55,982 nucleotides of DNA from Streptacidiphilus jeojiense (GTDB lineage Bacteria > Actinomycetota > Actinomycetes > Streptomycetales > Streptomycetaceae): NCBI RefSeq assembly GCF_000719095.1, contig NZ_JOEH01000047.1:1-55982 (forward strand), written 5' to 3'. Within the stretch, counting starts at the first letter, position 1; each line of letters starts with the position of its first letter. A program made the position numbers and the translations under genes. The notes below the pieces were generated by a model. It searched no databases, was not told the origin of the DNA, and saw only the letters and a list, made by a program, of their open reading frames with translations. Positions 48,309-55,982 of this stretch are shown piece by piece.

Positions 48309-50116
48309 GCTGCGGCCTCCTCAGCTGCCGCCTGCTGGCGATAGGCCCTGGCCCACTCGACTGACTTGGTGAAGTCGGCAGCGTCCTTGCCTTCGTAGTG
48401 GCGCTGCATGACGACCTTCGTCGCCGGGGTCGTGGCGTGGATGATCAGTGCTTCGCGCCGCTCCTCGTTGAGAGTGCGGATCTCGTCGGCGGTAACCGTC
48501 TTCCGGTCCTGGAGCGTGGTCTGCATGGTTGTTCCGTGGCTGCCGGACTGGTAGGTCGTCAGTGCCTCGCGGTAGATGCCGGCGAGCTGGCTGAAGTCCT
48601 CCAACTCCTTACCGGCTAGGCCGCCGAGGGCGATCTTCACGGTGGAAGCTCCCCAGATCATGTCCGCGCCCTCCTGGCCCCAGCGCTTCCGGAGCTGGGC
48701 CATGTTCTGGGCGATGGCGGTGATGAAGATGCCGGAACCGCCCGCGAAGGAGAGCAGTTCAGGGAGATGCGGAAGCGGCGACACGTTCGCCACCTCATCG
48801 AGGATCATGCCGAGCGGCGGGTCGAGACGACCGCCGGGTGAGCGGTCGGCCAGCCGCTTCGCAGTCTCGGTGAACTCGTCGATGAAGGCGGTGATCAGCG
48901 GCGCCAGCGAGCGCGACTCCTGCTCACCCACGAGAAGGTAGAGGGTGCCGTTGTCCTTGAGGAACGTCTCGATATCCAGTCCCTGGCCAACGGCCGGGGC
49001 GAAGGTGGCGCGGGCCATCGGTGCGAACAGTGGCGTCAGCGCCGTCTGCACCGTGGCAAAGAGGTTCGCCCTGGTGTCGCCGGGGTTCCGGTAGAGGCTG
49101 TCCATCATGGCGGCAACCCCGTGCTCGGCCCGGTCCGAGTTGGCCAGCAGCTTGATGGGTTCCTCAATGCTGGGGTTGAAACCCCAGGTCAGGACGTCGT
49201 CCATCGTGCGGCCAGTGAGGGCCGCCGCGTGCAGCCAGCCAGCAAGGAGGCTGGTCGCGGTCGCGCCGAAGAAGCCCGCTCCGCTGCTGTCGGACGTCTC
49301 GGACTTCCCGATCTGCACCATGAGGTCGGCCCGCTGCATGGCCTTGCCGAAGTCCTCGCAACCGGAGGTCGGAGACCACTGGGCGATGTCCGGCCAGTCC
49401 ACCATTCCCGTGGGCACCATGACCGCTACCGGACCGGCAGCCCGGCGGCTCAGAGCGGTGGCGTCCAGGACGTCGCCGCGGAGGCTGGTGACGAGTGCCG
49501 GCCCCATCCAGGCGTGTAGCCAGGGGATGATGATCTGGCTGGTCTTGCCCTGGCGCGGTGCCGCGAGCACTAGGACGCTGCTCTCCACGATCGCCCACAA
49601 GGCCAGGCCGGCCAACGTCCGCCCCAGGCTCACCGCGACGTCGGTGACCTTCATCTTTGTGCCGCGGAGGGAGGGCCGCACGGTCGGGCCTCGCCGCACG
49701 ACGGCCTTCGCGGAGAGCGTTCGGGCCAGCTGGTTGTGCGAGGCGAAGCCGCGCACCGACCTGCTCCGGCGGCTGTTCCTGATCACCCAGGCGGCGGCCG
49801 TCGCCATCAGCGCCAGCACCAGGACCGCGGAGACGGCGAAGCCGACCTGTCCGGGCAGGTCACCGCGTGCTGCGACCGGCCACGCCTGCTTGGGGTCGGC
49901 CAGGTGGTGCGGCAGCTGCCGCGCGATGGCGAAGGCCGAGCCGAAGCTGACCGGCGGCCAAGCCGCGCGGGTCAGCAGCCCGGCGAGCTGGCCGGTGGCC
50001 CACGTACCCATCGTCACGGCGACCACCACGAGGACCAGGACCACGATGAGGTAGTCCGCCGGGCCGTCCAGGATCGGGCGCCGGGCGACCGTGCTGTTGC
50101 TGGTGGAAGCCGCCAT
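48305..50116 (-). CDS. virD4: VirD4/TraG-type coupling protein
   Basis: 603 aa, ATG 50116. Two N-terminal membrane segments (DYLIVVLVLVVVAVTMGTWA, then VGFAVSAVLVLALMATAAAW) precede the ATPase: Walker A APRQGKTS near residue 190, Walker B GMILDEVANV near 430, and the arginine-finger region QLRKRWG. It recruits the relaxase-DNA complex to the channel. It overlaps the VirB4 stop by one base (TGATG). It is essential for conjugative transfer in T4SS systems. Confidence 0.92.
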   Translation of the reverse strand: MAASTSNSTVARRPILDGPADYLIVVLVLVVVAVTMGTWATGQLAGLLTRAAWPPVSFGSAFAIARQLPHHLADPKQAWPVAARGDLPGQVGFAVSAVLVLALMATAAAWVIRNSRRSRSVRGFASHNQLARTLSAKAVVRRGPTVRPSLRGTKMKVTDVAVSLGRTLAGLALWAIVESSVLVLAAPRQGKTSQIIIPWLHAWMGPALVTSLRGDVLDATALSRRAAGPVAVMVPTGMVDWPDIAQWSPTSGCEDFGKAMQRADLMVQIGKSETSDSSGAGFFGATATSLLAGWLHAAALTGRTMDDVLTWGFNPSIEEPIKLLANSDRAEHGVAAMMDSLYRNPGDTRANLFATVQTALTPLFAPMARATFAPAVGQGLDIETFLKDNGTLYLLVGEQESRSLAPLITAFIDEFTETAKRLADRSPGGRLDPPLGMILDEVANVSPLPHLPELLSFAGGSGIFITAIAQNMAQLRKRWGQEGADMIWGASTVKIALGGLAGKELEDFSQLAGIYREALTTYQSGSHGTTMQTTLQDRKTVTADEIRTLNEERREALIIHATTPATKVVMQRHYEGKDAADFTKSVEWARAYRQQAAAEEAAA

Positions 50117-51615
50117 CAGACGGCCATGCGCTCGTTGGTGTAGTACAGCTGACGCTCCAGCGGGCTGAGCACCGTCTGCACGACGTGGCTGGAGGTCCGG
50201 CCGATCTTCCAGATGGCGCGGCCGATCTGCTCGCCGCTCCAGGAGGCGATGTGCGCGCACTCGGTGTCGGTCAGTCCGATGGCGTCGCGGGTCATGGCCA
50301 AGGGGGCGGTGTCCTGGCGCAGGCAGATCCGGACGTCGCAGCTGGCGATGAGGTTCTTGGCGATGCTGACCTCTTCACTGCCCTGCGCGCCGACGGCCTC
50401 GAAGTCGGCGAGGCGGTGGGTGCTGAGGACCTGGATCGTCCCCTGGGCGCGGGAGAGTCGGAGGTCCGAGTCCAGCTTGCGAATCATCGCCGGGACGCGC
50501 ATCGCCCGCCAGAGCTCGTCGCGGACGACCAGGCGGACCGGACCGCCCGGCTCGTCAATGGCGGCCTGGCCCCAGCTGCTGACGCAGGCCAGGGTCATGG
50601 CCACGGTTTCGTCGCCGCGGCCGTCGATGCGGCTGAGGTCCACTGTCTGGATCGGCGCGTTGAAGTCGGGGCGGACGGTGGTGGGCCGGTCGAACAGGCC
50701 GCTGAGGCTGCCGCGGACCATGTTGCCCAGGGCGTCTGCTGCTGGCCGGATCATCTCGCGCAGTTCGCTCACGTTGGCGTCGCGGACACGCAACTCCTCC
50801 GCCATTTCCGGCAGCGGGTCGCGCAGCAGCGCCCAGACGTCGGGGATGGTGGGGTCCACCAGCTCGCTGTTTCCGACCGCTTGGCCGGAGGCGTGCTGGA
50901 TGGCGAGGCTGAGCGCGGCCTCCTCGGTGGGGGTGAGGTCCCGGCCCAGGCGCATGACTAGCAGCGAGGAGAGCAGGGTGATGCGGCGGCGGTGGATCTC
51001 GTCCAGGCGCTCGCGCAGCTCCTCCTTGTCCGTGGGCAGGTTGGTGCCGAGGGGGCCGGCGTCCAGCGGGTTCAAGCGGGCGCGGAGGCCGGGGCCGAGC
51101 TCCACCGGGGAGACGCCGAAGGCCCGTGCCAGCGGGGCGTACTCGTTCTTGATGTCGCCGAGGACGAAGGTGCGGACGCCGTACGCGGCCAGGCGCGTGG
51201 ACAGCGCCTTGAGGGTCGCGGATTTGCCCGCGCCGGGGACTCCGGTCACCAAGATGTTGGGGTTGGTGATCAGTCCACGGTGCAGCCACTCGATCGGATG
51301 GCAGGAGAACGCGCCGCCGGCCAGGCAGTCAACGCCCATGTAGACGCCGACCGGCGGGATCGACGCACCGTACAGCCAGGGGTAGAGCCCCTGGACCTGG
51401 CCGGTGCTGCCGCGGAACACCGGAACGGCCGGCATGACCGGGGCACGGCCTCCGTAGGGGCGAGCCCATCCGCGCCGCGGCGCGACCGGCTGACGCCGTT
51501 CCTTGGCCTGCTTCGCAGTGTCCGATGCGGCAGCTGGCGCTGCGGGGGTGCCGAGGACCTGACCGAGATCGAAGGCAGGGAGGTCTGCGGCCTTCTTGCG
51601 GGTAAGGATGCTCAT
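50116..51615 (-). CDS. virB4: VirB4-like conjugation ATPase
   Basis: 499 aa. Walker A is GVPGAGKS near residue 150 and Walker B is seen as LVVRDELW near 365. RGWARPYGGRAPVMPAVPVF and ILVTGVPGAGKSATLKALST resemble the ATPases of actinomycete conjugation modules next to SCO6880. It powers pilus/channel assembly. ATG 51615 is chosen; GTG 51621 overlaps the previous stop and is an alternative. Confidence 0.88.
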   Translation of the reverse strand: MSILTRKKAADLPAFDLGQVLGTPAAPAAASDTAKQAKERRQPVAPRRGWARPYGGRAPVMPAVPVFRGSTGQVQGLYPWLYGASIPPVGVYMGVDCLAGGAFSCHPIEWLHRGLITNPNILVTGVPGAGKSATLKALSTRLAAYGVRTFVLGDIKNEYAPLARAFGVSPVELGPGLRARLNPLDAGPLGTNLPTDKEELRERLDEIHRRRITLLSSLLVMRLGRDLTPTEEAALSLAIQHASGQAVGNSELVDPTIPDVWALLRDPLPEMAEELRVRDANVSELREMIRPAADALGNMVRGSLSGLFDRPTTVRPDFNAPIQTVDLSRIDGRGDETVAMTLACVSSWGQAAIDEPGGPVRLVVRDELWRAMRVPAMIRKLDSDLRLSRAQGTIQVLSTHRLADFEAVGAQGSEEVSIAKNLIASCDVRICLRQDTAPLAMTRDAIGLTDTECAHIASWSGEQIGRAIWKIGRTSSHVVQTVLSPLERQLYYTNERMAV

Positions 51616-51617
51616 GG

Positions 51618-53168
51618 TCACCACCGCTTCTTCGGCAGGCCCATGCCGACCGGCAGGGCACCGCAGGCGAAGCCGACGTCCTGGGCGAACCACAGGCGCT
51701 GGAGTTCGATGCGGGCGCCGGAGGCGTCGGCCTCAAGCGCCGAGCAGGCGTCTTCGAGGTCGGCCGGGTCGGTGACGGTGACGGTGACGTAGGCGCTGAA
51801 CCGCACCAGCCCGTGGCCAGCGGCCCGTTCGGCGTCCTGTGCCTCGGCGCGGTGCAGCGCCGCCTTTTCGTGCTCGGGAACGATCTGGCCGCTCTTGTGG
51901 CGCATGCTGACGGCCACGTGCCGGGCCGTGCGTTCCCGCATGACCTCGCGCTCGGCGGCGCGGGGCGTCAGGGGTTCGACGTGGAGCGAGAACGCGCGGC
52001 GGTGCTCGCCCTCCCCGAGCAGCGGGGCGAGCGCGGTGCTGTAGACCTTGTTGCGGGGCCACTCGGCGACCCAGTAGGTCACCGACTGCGCGCCGTCGTG
52101 GGAGTAGTAGGCGCGTGCGCTCTCGGCGGCGACCGGACCGGCGACGCCGACGGAGACTCCGGGCTCGGCGGTCGGCTCAAGTCCGCGGACCGCCGCCGCG
52201 TTGGCCTTGGCCCGGCGTTCGGCGAGCATCCGCGCGCTGTGCGGGTCGAAGGCGGTACGCAGCACCTCGGCCAGGTCGCGGGGGGCGAGCCAGCCCTCCA
52301 CCTGGAGGTCGGCGGAGCCGATCGAGGTGGTCAGCGCCCGCAGGTGGCGGACGAGGACGGCGGCGGCGCCGACGGTGCCGCCGCCCGCGTTCTTGATCGG
52401 GCCGGCTGCGCGGGCGGAGTCCATCGTGAACACGAGGTACGCCTCGCGCTGGGAGGTGGCCAGGGTGGCGGTGCCCAGCAGTGACGAGGTGATCTCGACT
52501 GCCGCGGCCGGGGCGGAGTCGGCGAGGTGGTCCTCGTGCCAACGGTGCAGCGCGGCCCCGGACTCGGGCACCAGCCGCTGGAGGGCCTGGACGCGGATGA
52601 TCGGACTGCCCTCGGAGCACAGGCCGGAGAGCAGCTGCCCCCAGCCAGCCACGCGCTGGTCGCGGCGGCTGGAGTCCACCAGACCGATGCCGGGGAAGCG
52701 GATGCGGGCAACCGCGCTGAACGTGCGGTCGGCCCGGTTGTGGATCACGGCCATGGTCTGGCCGTTGCCGGTGTCGGCTTCGAGGATGGTGAGCGGGGCG
52801 AGGATGCCCGGCAGGTCCATGCTCGGGCTGGCGTCGCCCCCGGCCTTGGTGGCGGGGTTGAACGGGCCGGAGAGGAAACGATTCTGCTGCCGGTTGCGGA
52901 GCAAGCTGAAACTCACGTAGGCGACCGCCCATTCATCTACGGTGCGTCCGGCGATCCGGACGTAGGCCAGAGCGACCAGGAGGAGGGAGAGGGGCCAGGT
53001 CACGAGCCCGGCTTGAAGGCGGGATGCTGCGAGTGGCCAGATGGCGAGGAGGACGCCGCCGCCGAGCATGGCCGCCCGCTGGGCGGACATGCCGAACATG
53101 AACGCCACCTTCTCCTGCTGCCAGCCGAAGTACGTGCGCGAGGTCGATGTGCTCTGGGTGTCGCTCAC
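51618..53168 (-). CDS. SCO6880-family conjugation membrane protein
   Basis: 516 aa. It starts TYFGWQQEKVAFMFGMSAQR with two N-terminal hydrophobic segments (MLGGGVLLAIWPLAA, TWPLSLLLVALAYVRIAG), then FLLRNRQQNRF-like YVSFSLLRNRQQNRF and a long cytoplasmic domain, as in SCO6880-type PrgI/VirB3-fused proteins of actinomycete T4SS. ATG 53168 overlaps the VirB6-like stop (ATGA). Confidence 0.85.
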   Translation of the reverse strand: MSDTQSTSTSRTYFGWQQEKVAFMFGMSAQRAAMLGGGVLLAIWPLAASRLQAGLVTWPLSLLLVALAYVRIAGRTVDEWAVAYVSFSLLRNRQQNRFLSGPFNPATKAGGDASPSMDLPGILAPLTILEADTGNGQTMAVIHNRADRTFSAVARIRFPGIGLVDSSRRDQRVAGWGQLLSGLCSEGSPIIRVQALQRLVPESGAALHRWHEDHLADSAPAAAVEITSSLLGTATLATSQREAYLVFTMDSARAAGPIKNAGGGTVGAAAVLVRHLRALTTSIGSADLQVEGWLAPRDLAEVLRTAFDPHSARMLAERRAKANAAAVRGLEPTAEPGVSVGVAGPVAAESARAYYSHDGAQSVTYWVAEWPRNKVYSTALAPLLGEGEHRRAFSLHVEPLTPRAAEREVMRERTARHVAVSMRHKSGQIVPEHEKAALHRAEAQDAERAAGHGLVRFSAYVTVTVTDPADLEDACSALEADASGARIELQRLWFAQDVGFACGALPVGMGLPKKRW

Positions 53169-54865
53169 TTCGTTCCTCCTCCCTTGGGTGAGTTGGTGTC
53201 AGGTCCGCTGGGCCTCGGGCCAGGTGGCGGCGCGGTGCTGCTGGAACTGGGGCCAGTCGGGGGTGCTCCGGGCGCGGGCGGCGGTGTCACCGGGGAGGCC
53301 GCGGGCGGTGCCCCGGCTGGTGCCGACCCTCCCGGGGTGGAGCCCGGGTTAGCGGCTGGTGCAGGAGGCTGTGCCTCCTGCACTTCGGCGGGGCTGGGGC
53401 CGGACGTCGATTCCACGTCGGAGGGGACGACCGGCATCTCGATGGTGGGCGGGTCGGACGGTGCCGCCGACTCGCTCCCCATGGCGTCTGGTTGCGGCGT
53501 CCCGGTGACCGGCAGTTCCGGGGTGCCCTCGGTGCGGGCCTGCTGGTTCTCCTGGCCAGGTGCCTCCGCGGGCGGCTGGGGCGGTGTTCCGCCGGTCGGT
53601 CCCTGTGTGGCGGAACCGTCACCGCCGCCGCTGGTACTGGGCAGGGGTGCCTGGTTGCCGTACCGGGAGACGTAGCCCGCCGGCTGGGCTCCGGGGGCGG
53701 CCTGCATTCCGGCGTGACCGGCCATCTTGTCCATGCCGCCTGCAAGCGAGTTGACCGCTTGCTGGGCCAGACGGACGCCTGCCGCGGCGATCAGTCCGGC
53801 GGGGCCGGCTGCGGCAGCAGCACCGGTTGCCCCGGAAGCAGCACCAGCTGCCTGCCCACCACCCGATACCGCCCCGGCGACCTGGCCGCCGCCCTTGCTG
53901 GCGAAGCTGCTCATGGTGCGGTCCGCGGCGGAGGAGCCGAACTCCTCCGGGGAAACGCCGGAGGGGCCGCCAGCGCCTTGTGCGCTGAGGCGGCCTCCCG
54001 CGAAGCCGAGCAGGGCACCGAGGCCCGCCCCCCCGCCAGCCTGGATGTTGGCGAAGGAGAAGAACCGGGCAATGGAGGGCCAGGCGAGTGCGGCGAGCAG
54101 CAGCACGAGCATCCCGGCGAGGGTGGTCTCCAGGTCCTGGGAGTCGCCTGCGAGGTTGAAGCCGAGCGCGAAGACCAGGGCCACGATGGGCTTGAGGATG
54201 ATCAGCTGCACCGTGGAGGTGACCAGCTTGGACCACCACCCCTTGGTGCCTTCGGAGATCATGCCTGCGGCCGAGATCGGCGAGGTGGCGATCAGCACGG
54301 CGATGGCGGCGTTGCGGAGCAGCATCTCGAACCAGAGCACGACGGTCAGCAGGATGCCGAGGATGCCGAAGATCAGGAGCAGGCTGCCGCTGGTCTGGGG
54401 GTCCCAGGCGACGAGCTTTGCGATCTTGTCGCTGAATGCCTTTGTTCCGCCGAGGCTGTTGTCCACGATCCACTTCGTGAGCTCGTCGCTGGCTAGCAGG
54501 CAGGTGGAGGCGATGGACAGGGTGAGCATGAAGGCGAGTGCTGCCTTGCCGACCCCGACAATGCCGGTCGCCAGGGCGGAGCCGTCGTGCGTGACGGCGG
54601 TGCGGATCACCTGGCCGAGCAGCAGGAGGACCGCGACGAAGCTGGCCAGGCCCAGCGAGATGGCGTAGACGTTGCGCAGTCCGGTGGAGGTGAGGTCCAC
54701 GTTCGGGATCGCCACGAACGCCTTGGCGAAGCTGGTCAGCACGGAGGTTGCGGCGTCCGCGAAGCTCTTGCAGATGCTGTCCCAGGCGCTGGAGACGATG
54801 CTGTCCACGCCGTCGCCGACGATCGGGCCGGCGACGCAGCTGATGGGGTCGGTGAGGCAGGACAT
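53165..54865 (-). CDS. VirB6/TrbL-like membrane protein
   Basis: 566 aa. Residues 1-280 carry at least five hydrophobic segments (AISLGLASFVAVLLLLGQVI, AALAFMLTLSIASTCLLA, LLIFGILGILLTVVLWFEML, AIAVLIATSPISAAG, LAGMLVLLLAALAWPSIARF), as in the VirB6/TrbL channel component. A Gly/Ala-rich stretch and a Pro/Ser-rich, low-complexity C-terminal 150 residues follow. ATG 54865 has GGGGGAA upstream. Confidence 0.85.
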   Translation of the reverse strand: MSCLTDPISCVAGPIVGDGVDSIVSSAWDSICKSFADAATSVLTSFAKAFVAIPNVDLTSTGLRNVYAISLGLASFVAVLLLLGQVIRTAVTHDGSALATGIVGVGKAALAFMLTLSIASTCLLASDELTKWIVDNSLGGTKAFSDKIAKLVAWDPQTSGSLLLIFGILGILLTVVLWFEMLLRNAAIAVLIATSPISAAGMISEGTKGWWSKLVTSTVQLIILKPIVALVFALGFNLAGDSQDLETTLAGMLVLLLAALAWPSIARFFSFANIQAGGGAGLGALLGFAGGRLSAQGAGGPSGVSPEEFGSSAADRTMSSFASKGGGQVAGAVSGGGQAAGAASGATGAAAAAGPAGLIAAAGVRLAQQAVNSLAGGMDKMAGHAGMQAAPGAQPAGYVSRYGNQAPLPSTSGGGDGSATQGPTGGTPPQPPAEAPGQENQQARTEGTPELPVTGTPQPDAMGSESAAPSDPPTIEMPVVPSDVESTSGPSPAEVQEAQPPAPAANPGSTPGGSAPAGAPPAASPVTPPPAPGAPPTGPSSSSTAPPPGPRPSGPDTNSPKGGGTK

Positions 54866-54900
54866 CTCTCATTCCCCCGCGGTGGTGGTTCGGTGGTTCA

Positions 54901-55656
54901 TCAGTGCTTGAGCTCCTGCCAGCCCTTTGCCGATGCGTCCGGGGAGTCGGGCTGGGCGGTCAGGTTGCTGTAGTTCGTGTTGTCGCTCGGGGCGAGGACG
55001 TGCCAGTCACCGGCGGACCAGTGCATGTCGAGGGGGTACACCCCCATGCGCGTGGAGATGCCCTGGCCCGGCGAGCTCGTGGTGTAGGTCGCCAGGAGCA
55101 GCACCGTGGCGTCGTCCGCGGTTGTAGATCGGACCTGGTACTCGACCGGGGCCAGCACGACGGAGGCGCTGGCCGGGACCTGCCCGCTGGTGGGGAGGCC
55201 AAGCTGCTTGCGGGTGGCGGTCGGCCCCTGCGCAAGCTGCTGCGGGGCGTCGGACCAGGATGCGTCGGCCACCAGGCGGCCCACGGCGGCGGCCCGGTCG
55301 GGGTCGAGGGTGGAGCCGATCTGCCGCATGTACTCGACGCTCGCCGACACCGCGCCCACGGTGGAGTGCGGGTAGCCCAGCCTGACTCCGTTGACCAACT
55401 CGGTCCCCTCCACCAGTTGCAGGGCGCCGGTGAGGGCGGCCGATGCGCTGGGCGACGGAGTCGGCGTCGGGCTCTGCGAGGTCGATGCGCCGGGGAGCGG
55501 GATCGCTGCCGGCGGGGTGTATGTCTTCGGGGCGCGGGGGCCGAGCTGGGACTCGACCGCGACGCCTACCGCTACGGCGGCCAGGAGCGCCACGACGGCC
55601 GCCAGCAGACGCGGGAAGATCCGTCGCCGCTTGGGCGCAAGGAACGGGTTAGCCAC
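54901..55656 (-). CDS. putative VirB8/TcpC-like conjugation protein
   Basis: 251 aa, GTG 55656. A basic N-terminus and one transmembrane segment (LLAAVVALLAAVAVGVAVES) are followed by a Ser/Thr/Pro spacer and a C-terminal domain (TVGAVSASVEYMRQIGSTLD, then DDATVLLLATYTT) that could be NTF2-like, as in VirB8 and TcpC. This is inferred from layout and position next to the VirB6-like gene; sequence identity to VirB8 is not seen. Confidence 0.65.
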   Translation of the reverse strand: MANPFLAPKRRRIFPRLLAAVVALLAAVAVGVAVESQLGPRAPKTYTPPAAIPLPGASTSQSPTPTPSPSASAALTGALQLVEGTELVNGVRLGYPHSTVGAVSASVEYMRQIGSTLDPDRAAAVGRLVADASWSDAPQQLAQGPTATRKQLGLPTSGQVPASASVVLAPVEYQVRSTTADDATVLLLATYTTSSPGQGISTRMGVYPLDMHWSAGDWHVLAPSDNTNYSNLTAQPDSPDASAKGWQELKH

Positions 55657-55673
55657 GGTGGAGTCCCTGCCGC

Positions 55674-55887
55674 TTACGCCGAAGCGCCGAAGACGGTGTT
55701 GATCATGGGGATGGCGCACGCGGTGACGATGACGCCACCGAGCGACCAGATCAGCGCCCTCTTGCCCTTGTCGGCCGAGTCGGGCCGGTTGCTGAGGTGA
55801 CCTATGCCCATGAGGCCGCCGGAGACCACGGCCGCCACGGCACAGGCGATCAGGCTGCCCCACTTCGCGTAGCTGAGCAGCAGGTTA
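55674..55887 (-). pseudogene. pilin-like (VirB2/TcpA-region) membrane protein, 5' end removed by IS
   Basis: The stop TAA is at 55674. The frame encodes two hydrophobic helices (LIACAVAAVVSGGLMGIGHL, LIWSLGGVIVTACAIPMINT) with a KGKR basic loop, in the position of the small pilin-like genes of actinomycete T4SS. Reading upstream, no ATG, GTG or TTG occurs before the window end, and the frame runs into the insertion element after about 70 codons. The first residues and the promoter are therefore displaced. Confidence 0.65.
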
Positions 55888-55982
55888 CTGACTTTGGAAG
55901 CGTGATGTCGTTGGGGGCTGACGGAGTGTGATTGTCGCGGTATGCCGGGTGTATGAGGTATCCGCAGGGTGGTGGGCTGACG
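55888..55982 (+). mobile_element. IS630-type insertion, left end (partial)
   Basis: The frame starting at ATG 55953 reads MRYPQGGGLT to the edge, the typical N-terminus of Streptomyces IS630-family transposases. A TA dinucleotide at 55886-55887 is the likely target duplicated by this family, and the sequence from 55888 on no longer reads as the pilin-like gene. The exact end and the rest of the element are outside the window. Confidence 0.65.
55953..55982 (+). CDS. IS630-family transposase (N-terminal fragment)
   Basis: Ten residues, MRYPQGGGLT, before the window ends. No catalytic part is visible. The identification rests on this opening, which I recall as characteristic of IS630 transposases in Streptomyces. 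Confidence 0.6.
   Translation, partial: MRYPQGGGLT

Overview
The window reads as a mobile element of a Streptomyces-like actinomycete: very high GC, strong GC bias at third codon positions, GTG/TTG starts, and actinomycete-type families (FxLD lanthipeptide genes, a DUF5999-type protein, an SCO6880-type conjugation protein). It carries a large serine integrase with excisionase-like genes, a MobF relaxase, a ParB-like protein and most of a type IV secretion (T4SS) conjugation module. An integrative and conjugative element, or a large conjugative plasmid carrying an integrase, fits best. Nothing here decides between the two.

Layout. 0-4.3 kb is the integration and control module: serine integrase (+), four small minus-strand genes including excisionase-like DNA-binding proteins, an array of five 13-bp operators, and a plus-strand pair of HTH regulator and HEAGH metallopeptidase. 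4.3-9.1 kb is accessory: a hypothetical protein, a small membrane protein, an HTH-Eco29kI-type GIY-YIG nuclease, and a three-gene operon ending in a CoiA-like nuclease. 9.2-15.2 kb holds the MobF relaxase and, next to its start, a repeat-rich region that is an oriT candidate. 15.3-17.5 kb has a cytoplasmic trypsin-like protease and a DNA-binding protein.

17.6-30.6 kb is a long minus-strand block: two tandem PP-loop (PAPS-reductase-like) proteins, a spread-type membrane protein with a 15-bp DNA repeat, DUF932 and DUF2958 proteins, a VbhA/VbhT-like antitoxin-Fic pair, several unknowns and a ParB-like protein. These genes share a recurring non-coding architecture: three near-identical consensus promoters, a conserved 5' leader box 40-49 nt before six start codons, and GC-rich hairpins after genes, four of them with the same 5-nt loop. 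Two ~165-bp copies of a structured repeat lie just upstream of two of the promoters.

30.9-45.3 kb is cargo: an FxLD class I lanthipeptide cluster with regulators, an ATPase, an FxLD-type methyltransferase with an extra N-terminal region, one complete precursor, two tandem leader-only precursor copies, LanB, LanC, a split SpaB_C protein and a phosphotransferase-like protein. 45.4-46.4 kb is a lower-GC patch with a frameshifted membrane protein. 46.4-55.9 kb is the minus-strand conjugation module: DnaB-N-like protein, VirD4, VirB4, SCO6880, VirB6/TrbL, a putative VirB8-like protein and a pilin-like gene. The pilin-like gene is cut at its 5' end by an IS630-type insertion whose transposase starts at the right edge.

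Inferred working: the HTH/protease pair controls excision, integrase and excisionase release the element, the relaxase nicks near 14.5 kb, VirD4/VirB4/VirB6 move the DNA, and the ParB/Fic block maintains it while the lanthipeptide cluster is payload. All functions rest on sequence motifs read by eye; no database search was possible.
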